This document shows, one piece after another, positions 47,186 to 56,116 of a DNA stretch of 64,000 bases (its first letter is position 1; the number at the start of each line of letters is the position of its first letter). Under the pieces are notes generated by a model. That model was not told where the DNA came from and searched no databases. It saw only the letters and a program-made list of their open reading frames with translations. A program made the position numbers and the translations under genes. Origin of the DNA: CAVWCW01 sp963753615 (GTDB lineage Bacteria > Pseudomonadota > Gammaproteobacteria > Chromatiales > Chromatiaceae); NCBI GenBank assembly GCA_963753615.1, contig CAVWCW010000020.1, positions 1-64,000 of the forward strand, written 5' to 3'.

Positions 47186-48138
47186 TGTTCGGACTGCAAG
47201 CGGACTGGTCCCTGGAGGTCTTCGAGCGCTACTTCACGATCGGCGACTATGCCGGCGGCGAGGCGCGCTGGTGCCCCGGCTGCGGCGACCACGGCATTCT
47301 CACTTCGGTGCAGCGGTTGCTGCGCGACGAACAGATCGCCCCGGAAAAAACCGTGGCGGTGTCCGGCATCGGCTGCTCCAGCCGCATGCCGCATTACCTG
47401 GGTACCTTCGGCTTTCACGGCCTGCACGGGCGCGCCCTACCCCTGGCCTGCGGCATCAAGTCGCGCCGCCCGGAGTTGGACGTCTGGGTGGCCACCGGCG
47501 ACGGTGACTGTTTTTCCATCGGCACCGCCCACTGGATCCACGCCATCCGTTACAACATGAACATGGTGGTGATGGTGTTCGACAACGCCGTCTACGGCCT
47601 GACCAAGGCCCAGACCTCGCCCACCAGCCCCCTGGGGATGCATACCAACACCCACCCCTTTGGCGCCATCCTGGCCCCGCTCAACCCGCTCACGGTGACC
47701 CTGGGCATCACCAATGTCTCGTTCGTCGCCCAGGTGCCGGACTGGAACGCCCCCTTGCTCTACGAGACCCTCAAGCTGGCCCACCGCCACCGGGGCACCG
47801 GATTCGTGCGCATCATCCAGCGCTGCCCGGTGTACGCCAAATCGGTGTCAGAAGAGATCCAGAACGACCCCTCGCGCCTGCTGCTGCTGACTCACGAAAA
47901 CGGCATTCCGGCCGACAAGGGGGTGCGCCGGCTGTTCCCCAACCGCACCGAGCACGACCCGTCCGACCTGTCCCGTGCCCGCGACCTGGCCGAGGACCAG
48001 AGCCGGCTGCCGGTGGGGCTGCTCTACCACAACCCCCAGGCCGCCTGCTACGAGGATCTGTCGAGCCGCGGTGCCGAGATGACCCCGCGCCAAAAGTTGG
48101 CCGGGATCAACGCCGCCCTGGACCACTTTGCTGTCTGA
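47185..48138 (+). CDS. korB: 2-oxoacid:ferredoxin oxidoreductase beta subunit
   Basis: A 317-residue ThDP-binding subunit: RWCPGCGDHGILTSVQRLL (Cys near the cluster/ThDP), VAVSGIGCSSRMPHYL, VWVATGDGDCFSIGTAHWIHAIRYNMNMVVMVFDNAVYGLTKAQTSPTSP (Mg-ThDP motif GDGD...N) and the usual C-terminal region. Together with KorA it completes the enzyme. No separate delta ferredoxin is encoded; the next gene supplies a ferredoxin-like tail instead. Confidence 0.92.
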
Positions 48139-48172
48139 TTCGCCGCCTTTCCGTCACCCGGAACCTCTGCCC

Positions 48173-50713
48173 ATGACCGCCACCTCAGACGCTGCATACG
48201 CCGCTCCCAACGCCACCCAGTTGCCGGACAACCAGCGCGAACGCGTGCCAGCCTTGCCCACGGCGGTCAAGGACGCAAAGGCCACTCGAGAACAGCTGTT
48301 CGTGCTGCGCCATTTCCACCTCGGCGACCCCAACGCCGCTGCGCAGTTGGAAGACCCCGGCGACGATTTACTGCCGGCCCTGCTCGACGAATTCCGCGAC
48401 ACCTCCCGGTTGCGCTACGAGTATCCCCTGTTCCTCACCCCCAGCGACGCCGAGGGCGACCATCAGGAGGCAGCCGAGCTGGCCCGCCCGCTGTCGCGCT
48501 GGCTGGCCGATAGCACCGAGGCGATCGAAGCCGAACAGGGCCCGGCGCGTATCCTGCGCGACCACCTGGCCTGGCTGGAACGCTACCTGCGGGTGCACCT
48601 GCGCCGCCACGAGGGGCCGATGGAGTCCCACCCCCTGCTGGAGCGGGCCGGCGAGGCCCTGCAGGAGCACCTGGCCAACCTGGGCGAGGACGACCAGGGC
48701 CGCTTGAGCGCCGACCTGCAGCGCCTGGTCGCCGCCGCCCCGACCGGCAGCCAGCTGCTCGGCTACGGCAGCTACGCGGCCATCCACCTGGCGATCCTGG
48801 CCATCCGAGCACGTGCCGTGACCCGGCGCTCGGCCTTCCGCAATCGCATCGCCGACAGCATCCGCGGCCTGCGCGAGTTGCTGAGCGTGGAGTGGGCCAA
48901 GTCCGACCACTCCATCGAACCGCGCATGTTGCGCGACAGCATCGGCCCCGGCGGCGACCGTTTCGACCCCGGCGCCCTGTCCGGCATCATGGATCACGCC
49001 CGCGGTACCCGCGAGATCTCCGAACAGAGGCGCGCCCGCATCGAGCAGGCCCTGTCGGTGCTCGAGGCCTGGCACCCGGACCCGGTGATGCTGCAGTGCG
49101 TGCACACCGACCAGCTCGGCGACTGCTCGCTCGACGAGCACATGGCGGTAGCGGCCGAGCTTCACAGCGACCCCTGCGCCCGGGCGATGGAGATCTTCGA
49201 CCGCCAGGCGGCACGCCAGGCTGAGGTATTCAGCGCCCTGCGCATCGCTCAGCTGGAGATCAAGGGCATCTACGACCCGGTGATGCACGACCCCTGGTTC
49301 GCCAACTTCGGCTGGGAAGCCTTCTCCCAGGAAGAGCTGCTGCTGGTGCCGACCGTGATGGCACTGGAGTCCGCCGACCGTTTGGCGGGCAGCGATTTGC
49401 GGCCGTTCTCGCGCTTGCTCAGCTCCGGCCGCCCGGTGCAGGTGCTGGTGCGGGTGCACGCTCACAACAACCCCGGCAGCAGGGACGACGAAGACCCCTT
49501 TGCGACTTACCGCATCGAACTCGGCTACCTCGGCATCGCCCACCGCCAGGCGGTGGTGGCCCAATCCTCCGGCGCCCGCCACGACCATCTGCTGCAGGGC
49601 TATCTGGCAGCCCTCGACGCCACTCGCACCGGGCTGCACATTATCAACACCGGCTTGCGCCCGGAAAACAACCTGGTGCCGCTGAACGCCTGGCTGGTGG
49701 CGGGCGCCGCCATCGAAAGCCGCGCCCACCCCTTTTTCCGCATCAATCCGGCGGCCGGCGACGCCGCAGCCCTGCGCATGAACTTCGACGCCAATCCCCA
49801 GCCGGAGGTGGACTGGCCGATCCACCGGTTCCGTTACCAGGACGAAAACGGCAACCTGGCCGACCGCGAGTTGGCCTTCACCTTTGCCGACTACGCCCTG
49901 TTGATCGAACGCCTGCGCCGTCACTTCCGGCTCGTCCCCGCCGGCTGCGATTCCGACGCCCTGGTGCCGATGCAGGACTACCTGTCCATGAGTCAGGCAG
50001 AGGCCGAACGACGCATCCCCTTCACTTGGGCCGTAGATGCCAATGCCCGCCTGTTGCGCTTGGTGGTGTCCCGCGAGCTGACCATGGCCTGCCGCGACCG
50101 CCTCAACTGGTGGCACACCCTGCAGGAGCTGGCAGGGGTGCGTAACCGCTACGTGGAACTCGCCATCGAGCGGACCCAGGCGGACGAACGGGCCCAAGCC
50201 GCCGAGCAGCGGGCGCGCTTGGAGGCCGAGCATGCCGCCGAGTTGGAGCAGGTGCGCACCCAGGCCGCGAGCGAGGCCATGCAGCGGCTCACCGACCTGC
50301 TGTTGGGACTGGACTTCGGCGGCCCAGGGCTTGGTATGCCTCGCTTGCCCGGGGCATCGGCGCCACACCCTGCCGCCGACCGGACCGAACCGGCCCCCCA
50401 AGCTGCCGAGACCGACGCGCCGCCCTCCACCGACGAGGACGAAGACGAGGAAGAACTCAATTTCGACGAGCCCTGGATCGACACCCCGCTCTGCACCAGC
50501 TGCAACGATTGCCTCAAAATCAATCCGCTGATGTTCGTCTACAACGAAGAGAAGCAGGCGATCCTCGAGGACGTGAGCAAGGCCACCTTCGCCCAGTTGG
50601 TGGAGGCCGCCGAACTCTGCCCGGCCAAGTGTATCCACCCCGGCAAGCCCTGGAACCCGGACGAGCCCAACTTGGAACAGCTGGTCGCACGGGCCGAGCC
50701 CTTCAACCACTGA
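48173..50713 (+). CDS. Large protein with PFOR-like C-terminal domain and ferredoxin tail
   Basis: An 846-residue soluble protein not assignable as a whole. Its N-terminal half (residues about 40-300) is helical. Residues about 430-680 align by eye with the C-terminal domain of the 1511-residue protein at 51574: HRQAVVAQSSGARHDHLL against QRGAYIAQSALGAPEHLL, and LNWWHTLQELAG against QQAWRALQELAG. A coiled coil follows, then an acidic linker and a single [4Fe-4S] ferredoxin module (CTSCNDCLKINPLMF from about residue 774, then ELCPAKCIHPG). Position between korB and rnfB suggests it takes electrons from KorAB and passes them to RnfB. ATG 48173 is preferred over TTG 48128, which overlaps korB. 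Confidence 0.65.
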   Translation: MTATSDAAYAAPNATQLPDNQRERVPALPTAVKDAKATREQLFVLRHFHLGDPNAAAQLEDPGDDLLPALLDEFRDTSRLRYEYPLFLTPSDAEGDHQEAAELARPLSRWLADSTEAIEAEQGPARILRDHLAWLERYLRVHLRRHEGPMESHPLLERAGEALQEHLANLGEDDQGRLSADLQRLVAAAPTGSQLLGYGSYAAIHLAILAIRARAVTRRSAFRNRIADSIRGLRELLSVEWAKSDHSIEPRMLRDSIGPGGDRFDPGALSGIMDHARGTREISEQRRARIEQALSVLEAWHPDPVMLQCVHTDQLGDCSLDEHMAVAAELHSDPCARAMEIFDRQAARQAEVFSALRIAQLEIKGIYDPVMHDPWFANFGWEAFSQEELLLVPTVMALESADRLAGSDLRPFSRLLSSGRPVQVLVRVHAHNNPGSRDDEDPFATYRIELGYLGIAHRQAVVAQSSGARHDHLLQGYLAALDATRTGLHIINTGLRPENNLVPLNAWLVAGAAIESRAHPFFRINPAAGDAAALRMNFDANPQPEVDWPIHRFRYQDENGNLADRELAFTFADYALLIERLRRHFRLVPAGCDSDALVPMQDYLSMSQAEAERRIPFTWAVDANARLLRLVVSRELTMACRDRLNWWHTLQELAGVRNRYVELAIERTQADERAQAAEQRARLEAEHAAELEQVRTQAASEAMQRLTDLLLGLDFGGPGLGMPRLPGASAPHPAADRTEPAPQAAETDAPPSTDEDEDEEELNFDEPWIDTPLCTSCNDCLKINPLMFVYNEEKQAILEDVSKATFAQLVEAAELCPAKCIHPGKPWNPDEPNLEQLVARAEPFNH

Positions 50714-50720
50714 GCCTGGC

Positions 50721-51581
50721 ATGAACAGCAGCTTCCTCGTCGCACCGGCCATAATGAGCGGGATCGGCCTGTTCTTTTCCGTCGTTCTGGCGGTGGCCTA
50801 CCGCTACCTGCGGGTCGACGAAGACCCGCGTATCGCCGACGCCGAAGAGCTGCTGCCCGGCTCCAACTGCGGCGCTTGCGGCCAACCCGGCTGCCACGCC
50901 TTCGCGGAACAACTGGTAGCCGGCCAGGTCCGTCCCAGCCAATGCACCGTGGCCGACCCGAACGGCATCGAGGCCCTCGCCGATCTGCTCAACGTCGACC
51001 CGGGGCAGCAGGTCAAGCGGGTCGCCCGGCTGCACTGTGCCGGCGGCCTGGGCCAGGCCCACCAGTTGGCGGAATACCGCGGCTTCGAAAGCTGCCAAGC
51101 GGCTGCGGTGGTGTCCGGCGGCGGCAAAGGCTGCTCCTGGGGCTGCTTGGGGCTGGCCGACTGCCGGGAGGCCTGTGAGTTCGATGCCATCGAAATGAAC
51201 CGCAACGGCCTGCCCGTGGTCAGCATCGAACGCTGTACCGCCTGTGGCGACTGCGTCGACGTCTGCCCGCGGGACCTGTTCGAGCTGGTGCCTTTGGAGC
51301 ACCGGCTGTTTGTGCAATGCAAGGCACCGCTGGCCGGGGAGATGGCACGCAACCTGTGCGCCACCGCCTGTGACGCCTGCGGCAAGTGCGCGGCCGACGC
51401 CGCCCCCGGACTGATCCAGATGCAAGATAATCTGCCCCTGGTGGACTATGCCGCCGGCGGCCCCGCCAAGCCGGACGCCGCCTTCCGCTGTCCCACCGGC
51501 GCCATCCAGTGGCTGGAGGGCGAGCAATTCCCCGAGCACCGGCCGCGCCCGGCCCGCCTGGAGCGACGACATCATGCCTAG
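50721..51581 (+). CDS. rnfB: Rnf complex subunit B (ferredoxin-type electron carrier)
   Basis: A 286-residue protein with one N-terminal membrane helix (MSGIGLFFSVVLAVAYRYL), the RnfB cluster-binding domain (LPGSNCGACGQPGCHAFAEQL...C) and further ferredoxin-like sites (CSWGCLGLADCREACEFDAI, CTACGDCVDVCP, CDACGKC). RnfB takes electrons from ferredoxin at the membrane. It is longer than the enterobacterial protein and closer to the multi-cluster type. It lies 7 bases after the large ferredoxin-tailed protein and overlaps the next large gene by 8 bases, so all three are tightly co-expressed. Confidence 0.9.
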   Translation: MNSSFLVAPAIMSGIGLFFSVVLAVAYRYLRVDEDPRIADAEELLPGSNCGACGQPGCHAFAEQLVAGQVRPSQCTVADPNGIEALADLLNVDPGQQVKRVARLHCAGGLGQAHQLAEYRGFESCQAAAVVSGGGKGCSWGCLGLADCREACEFDAIEMNRNGLPVVSIERCTACGDCVDVCPRDLFELVPLEHRLFVQCKAPLAGEMARNLCATACDACGKCAADAAPGLIQMQDNLPLVDYAAGGPAKPDAAFRCPTGAIQWLEGEQFPEHRPRPARLERRHHA

Positions 51582-54500
51582 CTTCTCCAACAGCGCCCTG
51601 CGCCTCCTTGGCCGTCTGCTCGGCGCCCGCCCCCCGGCGCCGGCGGAGGCCGGAGAATTGCGTGTACTCGACGGCAATAGCGCGGTGGCCATGGCCGAGG
51701 CCTCCCTGGCCGAGAGCGCCGCCCTCGGCGCCAGCTTTCCCGCCGACACTGCAGCCCTGGCCTGGCGAGCCGAACAGACCCGCTATGCCGCCAATCTGCT
51801 CGGCGCTCCCCTCAGCAACCTCGGCGGCGAGGGCCCCCGCGGCACCCTGGCCGCGGCCATCGGCTTGGCCCTGAGCGGCACCCGGGCCACGGTTTTCTGT
51901 TCCGGCCCCGACTTGGCCGGGGCCCAGGACCTGCTGCGGCTGGCTGCCGGGCGCCGCCTGCCGCTGGTGGTCCAACTAAGCTGCCGCGGCCTGGCCGCCC
52001 ATGCCCCCAGCTTGGGCAGCGGCCACGAGGCCCTGCACCTGAGCGCCGACTGCGGCGGCCTGGTGCTGACCGCGGCCAATGTCCAGGAGGCAGTGGACTT
52101 TACCCTGATCGCGCGCCGCGTGGCGGAACAGGTCCTGCTGCCGGTCCTGGTGGCCCAGGACGGCGGCGAGACTGCGATCGCCCTGCAGGATGTGCGCCTG
52201 CCCGGAGCCGGGCTGGTGCAGCGATTCCTGGGAGCCCCGGAAGACGAGATTCCCACGCCTACTCCGGCCCAGCGCCTGCTGTTCGGCGAGCGCCGTCGGC
52301 GCCTGCCGCGCTGGCATGATCCGGACCGTCCGGCCCTGCTCGGGGCACTGCAAGACGGCGACGCCTGGGCCCGTGCCGCCGCATCCGGCCCGGCCTTTCT
52401 GGATGGCTGGATCGACGACTGTCTGGACCAGACCCTGCGCGATTTCGCCAAACTCACCGGCCGTCGCCACCAGCCGTTGAGCGCCCACCGTATGGACGAC
52501 GCCCGCCTGGTGCTGCTGGCGCAAGGCGCGGCGGTGGAAACCGCCGAGGCCGCCGCCGATAGCTTGCGAAAACGCCACCACCTCAAGGTCGGGGTGCTGG
52601 GATTGCGCTGCCTGCGCCCCTTCCCCGGCGCCGAGCTGGTTCAGCAGCTCAAGGGACGGTCCCTGGTGTGCGTGTTGGAACGCAGCCTCCAACCTCTGGA
52701 CGCCGACCCGCCGCTGACCCGGGAGCTGCGCGCCGCCCTCGGCGCCGCCCTTGAGGGGGGCGAAGACGGCCAATCCACGCTCAAGCCCGAGCAACTACCG
52801 CGTCTGCTGCCGGTGCTCTACGGCCTGGGCGGTCAGGCGCTCAGCGCCGCCGACCTGATGGCGCTGGGACGCCGGGCCGAAGGCCTGAAACAATCCCGAG
52901 TCTGGCTCGGGCTCGACTTCGACCAGGGCCCCAGCCCGTATCCCAAGCGCCAGGTGCTCCTGGATCAGCTGCACCGCAGCTACCCGGAGCTGGCCGGGCT
53001 GGGCCTGAGGGCCTCTGGCCCCGAGCCGGACCTGCGTCCCCCGGGCGCCCTGAGTCTGAGCCTGCAGCGCGTCAGCGGCGCGCCGGACCAAGGCCTGGCG
53101 GCGGAGGCGGGGGCCTATCTGCAACAACTGCTGGGCGGCCAGCTGCGGAGCCAACCGGGTCTGTTCACCGCCCCCTGGGGCGAATACTGTATCGACCGAT
53201 TGACCCTGGCCACGGCCGGCCTGCGCGACCCGGGGGCCGCCCCCCCGGCGGACCTGGTACTGCTCAGCGCGGACCCCGCACTGGCCCCGGCCGGGGCCCT
53301 GGGCGAGCTGGCCCCGGGCGGCCTGCTGCTCCTCGCGGGCCCTGCCGCCAATCAGGCCGCGCCCCTGTACCTGCTGGGCGAACACAAAACGCCTCCCCGC
53401 ATCTACCGCCTGCCGGAGGCGGACTCAAACCAACCCCAGGAGTACCTGCTGGGTGCCCTCTGCGGTGTCCTGCTCGACGCCGGCCGGCTGCAGCAGCGCG
53501 AGCGCCGCCTGTCGGCCCTGCGCGAGGCGCTGTTGGCCAACACCCCGGAACCGGAACGCGGCCAGCGCCTGGCCGCCTTCCAGGCCGGGTTGAAGTCACC
53601 CGAGCACCTCAGCGATCCTCCCGCTGCCGCGGCCCGCGTCTGGCGGCGCAGCGACGGTGCCCCGCCCTCGGTGCGGCGCTTGGCCCACGGCGACCAGGCC
53701 TATGACAGCCTGCCCCGCTTCTGGGATCAGGTCGGCAGCCTGTATCGGGACGGCGCCGCCGCCGAGCTGGGCCCGGACCCCTACCTGGCCCTCGGCACGG
53801 TGCCGCCCCTGGCCTCTGAGCTGCACGACCTGAGCGCAGCCCGGCGCAGCCTGCCCCGGTTCGACCCCGCCGTCTGCACCGGTTGCGGCGACTGCTGGAG
53901 CCGCTGCCCGGATGCCGCTATCGGCGCCGCCGCCCTAACGCCGGCAGAACTCCTCGACGCCGGCGTCCAGGCCAGCGGCGCCAGCGCCCTGCGCCCCCTG
54001 GCCAAGCGCCTGGCGGGGCGCATCGGCCGTCTGTGTCGGGAATCCTCAGAGGCGCCGCGGGAAATCGATCAATTGCTGGACGAGGCCCTGGCCCGGCTGC
54101 AGACCCAGGCCCCCCTGCCCGAGGAGCGAAGGGAGGCGATCGAGGCCGAACTGGAGCAGATCAAGGCCGGCTTTGACGGCTTGGGAGCGGCGGTCACCGA
54201 GCCCCTGTTCCACCACGCCGAAAGTGAACTGAAGGACAGCGGCGCCCTGCTTCTGCTGGCGGTGGACCCGGACGCCTGCAAGGGCTGCGGCATCTGCATC
54301 CAGGCCTGCGCCGCCGAGGCATTGACCGATGGCCCTCACAGCGGCGCGGTCCTGGACCAGGCCCAGCGCCGCTGGCGCGCCTGGGAACAGCTCCCCAACA
54401 CCCCGGTGGAGACCCGGGAGCGGGCCGCAACGCTGCCCGAACCCGGCCCCCTCGCGGCGGCCCTGTTGGACCGAGGGGCAGCCGGCTCCATGGCCGGGGG

Positions 54501-56109
54501 CGACGGCGCCGAACCGGGGTCCGGGGCGCGCCTGGCCCTGCGCCTCGCCCTGGCGGCGGCGGAGCGCCAGCGCAAGCCCCGTTTCGAGCAATTGCTCGAG
54601 CAGGTGCGCGGCGCCCGCGACCGCGTTGGCGCACAGATCCGCAGCCTGCTGGCCGCCGCGCTGCCGGCGGACGAGCTGGACCGGCTCGCGGAGCGCCTCG
54701 GCGCCCTGGACCGCCGCGAGACCCACCTGGCTGAGCTGCTGGAGGGCAGCGGCGGCCTGAAAGAGCATATCGACCGGGACCGCCTGGAGCGCCTGGTGGA
54801 CCTGGCGCGGGGCCTGGGGGACCTGGCCTGGCGCCTGGCCGAGGGCCGCCAGGGCCTGGGCCGGGCGCGCCTGGGCACGGTGATCAGCCCCGGGGCCGCC
54901 CTGTGCTGGACCGGTGTGTTTCCGAGCAACCCCTTCCCAGGGCCAGTGACCCTGGAGCCCACGGGTAACGGTGTGCAGCTCGCCGCAGGCCTGCTGGAGG
55001 GCCAGTTGCGCCAGGCCGTCAAAGGCTTCGTGCTGCTGCGCAAGGCGCACCTCGAGCTGGAGCGCCCGGACGAGGCGGAGCGCCTGAGCGCAGAGCTTGA
55101 CGCCCTGACCTGGCGCGACCTCAGTCCCGAGGAGCAGGCCCAGTGCCCGAGCCTGCTGGTGGTGGGCGACAGCGCCAGCCTGGCCAGCAGCGGCTTGGCC
55201 CAGACGGTCTGGGCCCTGGGCTCTGAGCTGCCCCTGCGCCTGCTGCTGCTGGCGGACCTGGATCTGGGCCTGGCCGGACCCGCCGGTCTGCCTCTGCGGC
55301 CCGCCAGCCTGCCCGACCCGAGCCTGGAACTGCCGCTACTGGCCCTGTCTCAGCGTGGGGCCTACATCGCCCAAAGCGCCCTGGGTGCCCCCGAGCACCT
55401 GCTGACCAGCCTGGAGGGGGCCTTCGCCCACCCCGGACCGGCCTTGGTGCACCTCTACGCCCCCAGCCCGGGCGACCACGGATTCGCCCCGACCCTGACG
55501 CTCGAGCGCAGCCAACAAGCGGTGGCGAGCCGGCTGCTGCCCCTGTTCCGTTACGATCCGCTGGGCGAAGGGGTGTTCGGCTCCCGCATCCGGCTGTCCG
55601 ACAACCCGGAGTCGCTGGCCGCCTGGGTTCAGACCGCAGAGGAGCAGCCCCTAACCCCGGCCCATTGGGCCCTGGGGGAGACCCGCTTCGCCGCCTGCTT
55701 CGAACGGCTGGCCGAGGATGCCGCCGACGCCCTGCCACTGGGCGAATGGCTGCAGCTGCCCGGCTCGGATCAGGCCCGCAAGCGTCCCTACGTCACTCGC
55801 GCAGAGAACGGGGGTCGGCAGCAACGCCTGGCCCTGACCCCGGAGCTCGCCCGGGTCTGCCTGCAGCGCCAGCAGGCCTGGCGGGCCCTGCAGGAGTTGG
55901 CCGGCCTGGTGACCCCGTTCACCGAGCGCGTGCGGCAGGAGGCCGAGGCTGCGGTGGCCGCCGAACGCAAGGCCGAACTCGACGCCCTGCGCAGCGACTA
56001 CGAGCAACAGTTGGCCGAACAGCAGGACCGGCAGCTGGAACTGACCCGCCAGGCCATGCGTCAGCGCCTGTTGCAGTTGGCGGGCTATCAGACCGAGACC
56101 ACCCAGTGA
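51574..56109 (+). CDS. Giant PFOR-like protein with degenerate ThDP site, within rnf operon
   Basis: A 1511-residue soluble protein laid out like pyruvate:ferredoxin oxidoreductase. Residues 20-240 resemble the Pyr domain I (DGNSAVAMAEASLAE, GPRGTLAAAIGLALSGTRATVF, VQEAVDFTLIARRVAEQVLLPVLVAQDG). Residues about 300-420 resemble domain II (VGVLGLRCLRPFPGAEL). Two cluster motifs follow, CTGCGDCWSRCPDAAIG at about 767 and CKGCGICIQACA at about 905. A C-terminal domain (about 1190-1450) has RGAYIAQSALG and GPALVHLYAPSPGDHG, as in PFOR domain VI. The ThDP motif GDG...N is replaced by VVGDSASLASSG with no Asn, so catalysis is doubtful. ATG 51574 overlaps rnfB. An electron-bridging or scaffold role with Rnf is inferred. 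Confidence 0.65.
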   Translation: MPSFSNSALRLLGRLLGARPPAPAEAGELRVLDGNSAVAMAEASLAESAALGASFPADTAALAWRAEQTRYAANLLGAPLSNLGGEGPRGTLAAAIGLALSGTRATVFCSGPDLAGAQDLLRLAAGRRLPLVVQLSCRGLAAHAPSLGSGHEALHLSADCGGLVLTAANVQEAVDFTLIARRVAEQVLLPVLVAQDGGETAIALQDVRLPGAGLVQRFLGAPEDEIPTPTPAQRLLFGERRRRLPRWHDPDRPALLGALQDGDAWARAAASGPAFLDGWIDDCLDQTLRDFAKLTGRRHQPLSAHRMDDARLVLLAQGAAVETAEAAADSLRKRHHLKVGVLGLRCLRPFPGAELVQQLKGRSLVCVLERSLQPLDADPPLTRELRAALGAALEGGEDGQSTLKPEQLPRLLPVLYGLGGQALSAADLMALGRRAEGLKQSRVWLGLDFDQGPSPYPKRQVLLDQLHRSYPELAGLGLRASGPEPDLRPPGALSLSLQRVSGAPDQGLAAEAGAYLQQLLGGQLRSQPGLFTAPWGEYCIDRLTLATAGLRDPGAAPPADLVLLSADPALAPAGALGELAPGGLLLLAGPAANQAAPLYLLGEHKTPPRIYRLPEADSNQPQEYLLGALCGVLLDAGRLQQRERRLSALREALLANTPEPERGQRLAAFQAGLKSPEHLSDPPAAAARVWRRSDGAPPSVRRLAHGDQAYDSLPRFWDQVGSLYRDGAAAELGPDPYLALGTVPPLASELHDLSAARRSLPRFDPAVCTGCGDCWSRCPDAAIGAAALTPAELLDAGVQASGASALRPLAKRLAGRIGRLCRESSEAPREIDQLLDEALARLQTQAPLPEERREAIEAELEQIKAGFDGLGAAVTEPLFHHAESELKDSGALLLLAVDPDACKGCGICIQACAAEALTDGPHSGAVLDQAQRRWRAWEQLPNTPVETRERAATLPEPGPLAAALLDRGAAGSMAGGDGAEPGSGARLALRLALAAAERQRKPRFEQLLEQVRGARDRVGAQIRSLLAAALPADELDRLAERLGALDRRETHLAELLEGSGGLKEHIDRDRLERLVDLARGLGDLAWRLAEGRQGLGRARLGTVISPGAALCWTGVFPSNPFPGPVTLEPTGNGVQLAAGLLEGQLRQAVKGFVLLRKAHLELERPDEAERLSAELDALTWRDLSPEEQAQCPSLLVVGDSASLASSGLAQTVWALGSELPLRLLLLADLDLGLAGPAGLPLRPASLPDPSLELPLLALSQRGAYIAQSALGAPEHLLTSLEGAFAHPGPALVHLYAPSPGDHGFAPTLTLERSQQAVASRLLPLFRYDPLGEGVFGSRIRLSDNPESLAAWVQTAEEQPLTPAHWALGETRFAACFERLAEDAADALPLGEWLQLPGSDQARKRPYVTRAENGGRQQRLALTPELARVCLQRQQAWRALQELAGLVTPFTERVRQEAEAAVAAERKAELDALRSDYEQQLAEQQDRQLELTRQAMRQRLLQLAGYQTETTQ

Positions 56110-56116
56110 TTGCGGC

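Noticed and set aside
48368..50752. 794-residue open frame antisense to the ferredoxin-tailed protein gene
   Set aside because: Shadow frame in GC-rich DNA; the plus strand has Fe-S motifs, the right spacing and operon context.
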